A stretch of 64,000 bases of DNA from Chloroflexota bacterium. GTDB taxonomy: Bacteria; Chloroflexota; Anaerolineae; UBA2200. The stretch spans positions 124,001 through 188,000 of the forward strand of contig JACIWW010000002.1 of the NCBI GenBank assembly GCA_014360905.1, in the 5' to 3' direction. The notes below the pieces were generated by a model. The model searched no databases, had not been told where the DNA came from, and was given only the letters and a program-made list of their open reading frames with translations. Below, one piece after another: positions 60,691 to 64,000 of the stretch. Positions within the stretch are counted from its first letter, which is position 1, and each line of letters opens with the position of its first letter. Made by a program: the position numbers and the translations under genes.

Positions 60691-62124
60691 ATGCCACAAC
60701 CACTGATTACTGCTGTCCTGGTGGGTGCAGGTCAAAGAGGCCACGAAGCGTATGGCGCGTACGCCTTAGCCCACCCGGATGAGATCCGTTTCGTCGCTGT
60801 CGCCGAACCGCACGACGTTCGCCGAGCTCGCTTCGCTAGCGCTCACGCTATCCCTCCTGAGCGGCAGTTCCGCACCTGGGAAGAACTGTTTGCGTTGGGG
60901 AAGATTGCCGATGGAGCACTTATCTGCACGTTGGACAGGCAGCACGTCAAGCCTACCCTTGCCGCCTTGGAGACTGGCTACGATGTCCTCCTGGAGAAGC
61001 CTATGGCAACCACGCTCATGGATTGTGTGCGGCTGGTGCAAACCGCCGAGCGCACAGGGAGATTGCTGCAAATCTGCCACGAACTGCGCTACACACCTTT
61101 TTTCTCCATCCTCCATGATTTAGTCACCTCTGGACGCCTTGGGCGTATCATCACCGTTGAACACCGCGAGAATGTGAGCTATTGGCACATGGCTCATTCC
61201 TATGTGCGTGGCAATTGGCGCAACAGCCGCATTGAAAGCCCTATGATCCTAGCCAAATGCTGCCATGATTTGGACATCCTATTCTGGAACCTTGGACCTT
61301 GCAAACGCTTGAGTTCCTTTGGTTCTCTCATCCACTACCGACCGGAGAATGCACCTCCAGGCGCGCTGGAGCGCTGCACCGATGGCTGCCCGGTTGCCAA
61401 TGAATGCCCTTGGTATGCCCCTCGCTTCTATCTGGATATCGTTCCATTGCTGCAGATTGCCCGTGATTCGCCTGTACTATGGGAAAGACTTGCTGCAACT
61501 TTCGTGCTGAAGTATCCTCTGCTGGCCAAGAAAGCCAAACAACTGATACCCGGTCTGGCAACGGCGCTCGACTACCGGGGCTGGCCTCTTTCCGTCATCT
61601 CCGAGGACCCCACTCCACAGGCTCGACAGCGAGCACTCGAGACGGGGCCGTATGGCCGATGCATCTATCGCTGTGACAACGATGTAGTTGACCACCAAAT
61701 TGTCAATATGGAGCTCGAGAATGGAACATCTGTGGTATTAGTGATGCATGGCCATTCCCACAAAGAAGGCCGAACAATGCGCTACGATGGCACTCGCGCT
61801 ACATTATTTGGCTATTACTATCCTACCAAGCACGAAATACAGATTCACGATCACCTGACAGGCCGGGTGGAAATCATCCGGCCCCCAGTTGGCCCGCTTT
61901 CTGGCACCGGTCACGCTGGCGCCGACGAAAAACTAATGGCTGCCTTTGTCCGCGCTGTACGAGATCCCTCCTATGCTCTGACTACCGCTCGCGAATCACT
62001 AGAAAGCCACCTAATGGCCTTTGCCGCTGAAGAAGCTCGTGTCAACGGAACCATTGTGTACATGGATGAATTTCGCCGTCGAGCGGAGTCAGTGCGGTAT
62101 GACGGCACGGATGCTGGTCTCTGA
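60691..62124 (+). CDS. Gfo/Idh/MocA-family oxidoreductase
   Basis: A 477-residue NAD(P)-dependent sugar-type dehydrogenase. Rossmann start AVLVGAGQRGHEAYGAYA, then DVLLEKPMATTLMDCVRLV, the EKP active-site block, and KCCHDLDILFWNLG near residue 200. A Cys-rich insert, RCTDGCPVANECPWYAPRFYL, occurs in a subgroup of this family and may bind a metal. ATG 60691 follows AAAAGGAG. Substrate unknown; the context gives no clear pathway. Confidence 0.88.
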   Translation: MPQPLITAVLVGAGQRGHEAYGAYALAHPDEIRFVAVAEPHDVRRARFASAHAIPPERQFRTWEELFALGKIADGALICTLDRQHVKPTLAALETGYDVLLEKPMATTLMDCVRLVQTAERTGRLLQICHELRYTPFFSILHDLVTSGRLGRIITVEHRENVSYWHMAHSYVRGNWRNSRIESPMILAKCCHDLDILFWNLGPCKRLSSFGSLIHYRPENAPPGALERCTDGCPVANECPWYAPRFYLDIVPLLQIARDSPVLWERLAATFVLKYPLLAKKAKQLIPGLATALDYRGWPLSVISEDPTPQARQRALETGPYGRCIYRCDNDVVDHQIVNMELENGTSVVLVMHGHSHKEGRTMRYDGTRATLFGYYYPTKHEIQIHDHLTGRVEIIRPPVGPLSGTGHAGADEKLMAAFVRAVRDPSYALTTARESLESHLMAFAAEEARVNGTIVYMDEFRRRAESVRYDGTDAGL

Positions 62125-62185
62125 CAAAAGGCTGTTTTTTCATTTGCTCTGCCTTGCGATACAATAGCACCTGTAGGAGGTGTAC

Positions 62186-62524
62186 ATGGCAAGGCACCTG
62201 GTTGTCTTCATCACCGCTGGCTCAAGCGAAGAGGCACAGAGAATTGCACACGCTCTAGTAGAAGAGCGATTGGCGGCCTGTGTCAACATCGTTTTGCCTG
62301 TCCAATCGGTTTATCGTTGGCAGGGGAAGATCCAGGTAGATCAGGAGGCACTGCTTGTGGTCAAGACGGCCGCAGAGGTCGTGGAGAAGTTGGCTAAGCG
62401 TGTCAAGCAGTTGCATAGTTACGAACTCCCCGAGATCATCGCTGTGCCTATTCTTGTTGGAGCTGAGGATTACCTGCGTTGGATGGACGAGCAAATCCAA
62501 GTCTCTGTGGGCTCTACGTCGTAG
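62186..62524 (+). CDS. cutA: CutA1 divalent-cation tolerance protein
   Basis: A 112-residue trimeric protein of the CutA1 family. LVVFITAGSSEEAQRIAHALVEERLAACVNI (in two parts), YRWQGKIQVDQEALLVVKT and HSYELPEIIAVPI are all diagnostic. It is linked to copper or other divalent ion tolerance; its real function is not settled. AGGAGG lies five bases before the ATG. Confidence 0.93.
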   Translation: MARHLVVFITAGSSEEAQRIAHALVEERLAACVNIVLPVQSVYRWQGKIQVDQEALLVVKTAAEVVEKLAKRVKQLHSYELPEIIAVPILVGAEDYLRWMDEQIQVSVGSTS

Positions 62525-62563
62525 GCTTGGCTTTATCTCGGATAAACAGGCGGCGTGACGGAT

Positions 62564-64000
62564 ATGGAGGTTTTAGAGCACGTCAGGAGCACAATCAAGC
62601 GTTATCATTTGCTCACCAGAGGAGACGTGGTAGTCGTGGGGGTCTCTGGCGGGCCAGATTCGCTCTGTCTGCTGCATCTGCTTTTCCGCCTGCGCGATGA
62701 ATATGCCCTCTCTTTGCACGTGGCGCACCTAAATCACTGTCTGCGCGGAGCAGAGGCAGATGCTGACGCTGCATTTGTGGCTCAGTTGGCTACAGAATGG
62801 GGTCTGCCGGTCACTGTTGAAAAACGAGATGTAGCAGCGCTGGCCAAAGAAAGGAAACTCGCTATCGAGGAGGCAGCGCGCCAAGTACGGTATGCTTTCC
62901 TCGCTAGCGTCGCTCGACAGATTGGTGCATGCAAGATCGCCGTAGGACACAATGCGGATGACCAGGTGGAAACAGTGTGCATGCACTGGCTGCGTGGTTC
63001 TGGCCTGGCCGGGCTCAGAGGAATGCAACCGGTATCCAGACTGGACGAATTACGTCTAAAAGGTGAAAGGGTACCAGCCGGCGAAAAGGAGGGCGATCTA
63101 TTGCTCATTCGGCCCTTGCTCGAGGTTCCACGCGCGGAGATCGAGGCATACTGCGCTGCCCATGGCCTCCGACCGCGCTTCGACCGTTCGAACTTCGATA
63201 CCACGTACTATCGCAATAGATTACGACACGAGTTGCTGCCCTTTCTGGAGACCTTTAACCCACGCATTCGCGAGGTGATTCTGCGATCAGCAGACATTAT
63301 CTCCGCCGATTATGCGTATCTACGACAACAGGCACTCAAGGCTTGGACCGAGGTAACGCTAGCAGAGAACGAACAAGCCATCACCTTCGACCTCGAGAAA
63401 TGGCGCTTGCTGCCGCTTAGCCTGCAACGCTCGGTGCTGCGCGAAGCTATCCACCGCCTGCGCAAATCGCTGCGCAACATCAACTGGGTACACATTGATC
63501 AGGCGATATCCGTGCTGCAAACTGGCTGCACAGGCATGGCTGCTACCTTGCCTTCTGGCCTGGAAGCGCGTTTGAGGTATGATACTTTCATCGTGGCTGA
63601 TGCAACGTACGCCGAGCCTTTGCCTGATATACCTCTGCTGCATGGGGTCAAGGTGCCCCTCCATATCCCTGGGCAGACCCCTCTGCCAGACTCCGACTGG
63701 TACCTGGTTGCGGATATCATCGGGCGCTGTGAGCTGAGGGCGAAGACCCTGCACCAAGCTCAGCCTTGGCAAGCTTACCTGGACTATGACGTAACAGGCG
63801 ACGAGCTATACCTGCGGCCGCGTCGCACGGGTGACCGCTTCTGGCCTCAGGGTCTGGGCGATAAACCAACTACTGTGCACAATTTCATGATCAACGCCAA
63901 AGTTCCCCGTGCCTGGCGAGACAGCATCCCGCTCCTTGTCTCACCTCACCAGGTTTTATGGGTGGCTGGCTGGCGTATTGATGAGCGAGCCAAAGTAACT
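62564..64000 (+). CDS. tilS: tRNA(Ile)-lysidine synthase (right edge cut)
   Basis: The frame from ATG 62564 is open to the window end: 479 residues seen, no stop reached. VSGGPDSLCLLHLL is the SGGxDS PP-loop that binds ATP; HLNHCLRGAEADADAAFV, AVGHNADDQVETVCMHWLRGSGL and LIRPLLEVPRAEIEAYC are diagnostic of TilS. The C-terminal RRTGDRFWPQGLG and GWRIDERAKVT show that only a few residues are missing. It turns C34 of tRNA-Ile(CAU) into lysidine. Confidence 0.95.
   Translation, partial: MEVLEHVRSTIKRYHLLTRGDVVVVGVSGGPDSLCLLHLLFRLRDEYALSLHVAHLNHCLRGAEADADAAFVAQLATEWGLPVTVEKRDVAALAKERKLAIEEAARQVRYAFLASVARQIGACKIAVGHNADDQVETVCMHWLRGSGLAGLRGMQPVSRLDELRLKGERVPAGEKEGDLLLIRPLLEVPRAEIEAYCAAHGLRPRFDRSNFDTTYYRNRLRHELLPFLETFNPRIREVILRSADIISADYAYLRQQALKAWTEVTLAENEQAITFDLEKWRLLPLSLQRSVLREAIHRLRKSLRNINWVHIDQAISVLQTGCTGMAATLPSGLEARLRYDTFIVADATYAEPLPDIPLLHGVKVPLHIPGQTPLPDSDWYLVADIIGRCELRAKTLHQAQPWQAYLDYDVTGDELYLRPRRTGDRFWPQGLGDKPTTVHNFMINAKVPRAWRDSIPLLVSPHQVLWVAGWRIDERAKVT

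Noticed and set aside
1-64000. tRNA, rRNA genes or CRISPR arrays
   Set aside because: Reading the gaps showed no tRNA-like cloverleaf ends, no rRNA sequence and no regularly spaced repeats.

Overview
The window looks like a chromosomal segment of an anaerobic, acetogenic-type bacterium, most likely a Chloroflexi of the Anaerolineae kind. The reasons are an almost complete carbonyl/methyl branch of the Wood-Ljungdahl pathway, ferredoxin-linked 2-oxoacid oxidoreductase, several rubrerythrin-like proteins, surface proteins with Thr/Pro linkers joined to LysM, PA14 and YVTN domains, and frequent TTG/GTG starts. This assignment is an inference; no rRNA or tRNA gene was found to fix it.

Layout. 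1-4.3 kb: the tail of an unknown gene, two secreted LysM proteins, a hydantoinase/dihydropyrimidinase and a convergent secreted GHL10-type glycosidase. 4.4-14.6 kb: a redox and oxygen-defence region with a ferritin-like protein, a DJ-1/rubrerythrin fusion, an iron-sulfur flavoprotein, a LON-domain protein, a nitroreductase, a CoA-disulfide-reductase-type flavoprotein, KorAB, a glutaredoxin-PDZ protein whose first catalytic Cys codon is TGA (probable selenocysteine), two rubrerythrins, a DUF4177-like protein and a DUF554 membrane protein. 14.7-18.9 kb: FmdB zinc ribbon, Dtd, a PA14 lipoprotein and a radical-SAM DNA-repair-type protein behind a promoter that contains a LexA-like box. 18.9-24.5 kb (minus strand): a GntR-controlled mannose-family PTS operon with a fused IIC-IID, a class I aldolase and a zinc alcohol dehydrogenase. 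24.6-37.6 kb: housekeeping and mixed genes (TPR, Ndk, RsfS, Mut7-C RNase, PfkB kinase, HolA, TyrS, SLOG protein, YVTN lipoprotein, LysM, DUF4332), followed by a HerA-like ATPase.

40.7-56.1 kb is a single-direction Wood-Ljungdahl cluster: fhs, an HMA-fold protein without CxxC, cooS/acsA, acsB, a CBS-pair protein, acsD, acsC, an alpha/beta hydrolase, a PAP2 phosphatase, a corrinoid-protein reductive activator, cooC and acsE. Together these activate formate on tetrahydrofolate, pass methyl from methyl-THF to the corrinoid iron-sulfur protein, reduce CO2 to CO and join both into acetyl-CoA; CooC and the activator are maintenance factors. folD, metF and formate dehydrogenase are not in the window. 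A small MITE-like palindromic insert with a TAAGT duplication lies at the acsE stop codon.

56.5-64 kb: a class V aminotransferase, a DapA-family aldolase, a GlcD-type FAD oxidase, an archaemetzincin, a Gfo/Idh/MocA oxidoreductase, CutA and TilS (running off the end).

The strongest unusual signal is the probable selenocysteine glutaredoxin fused to a PDZ domain at 11902-12396. Next come the SOS-type promoter at 17743-17771, the operator and structured leader in front of the CODH/ACS genes, and the MITE.
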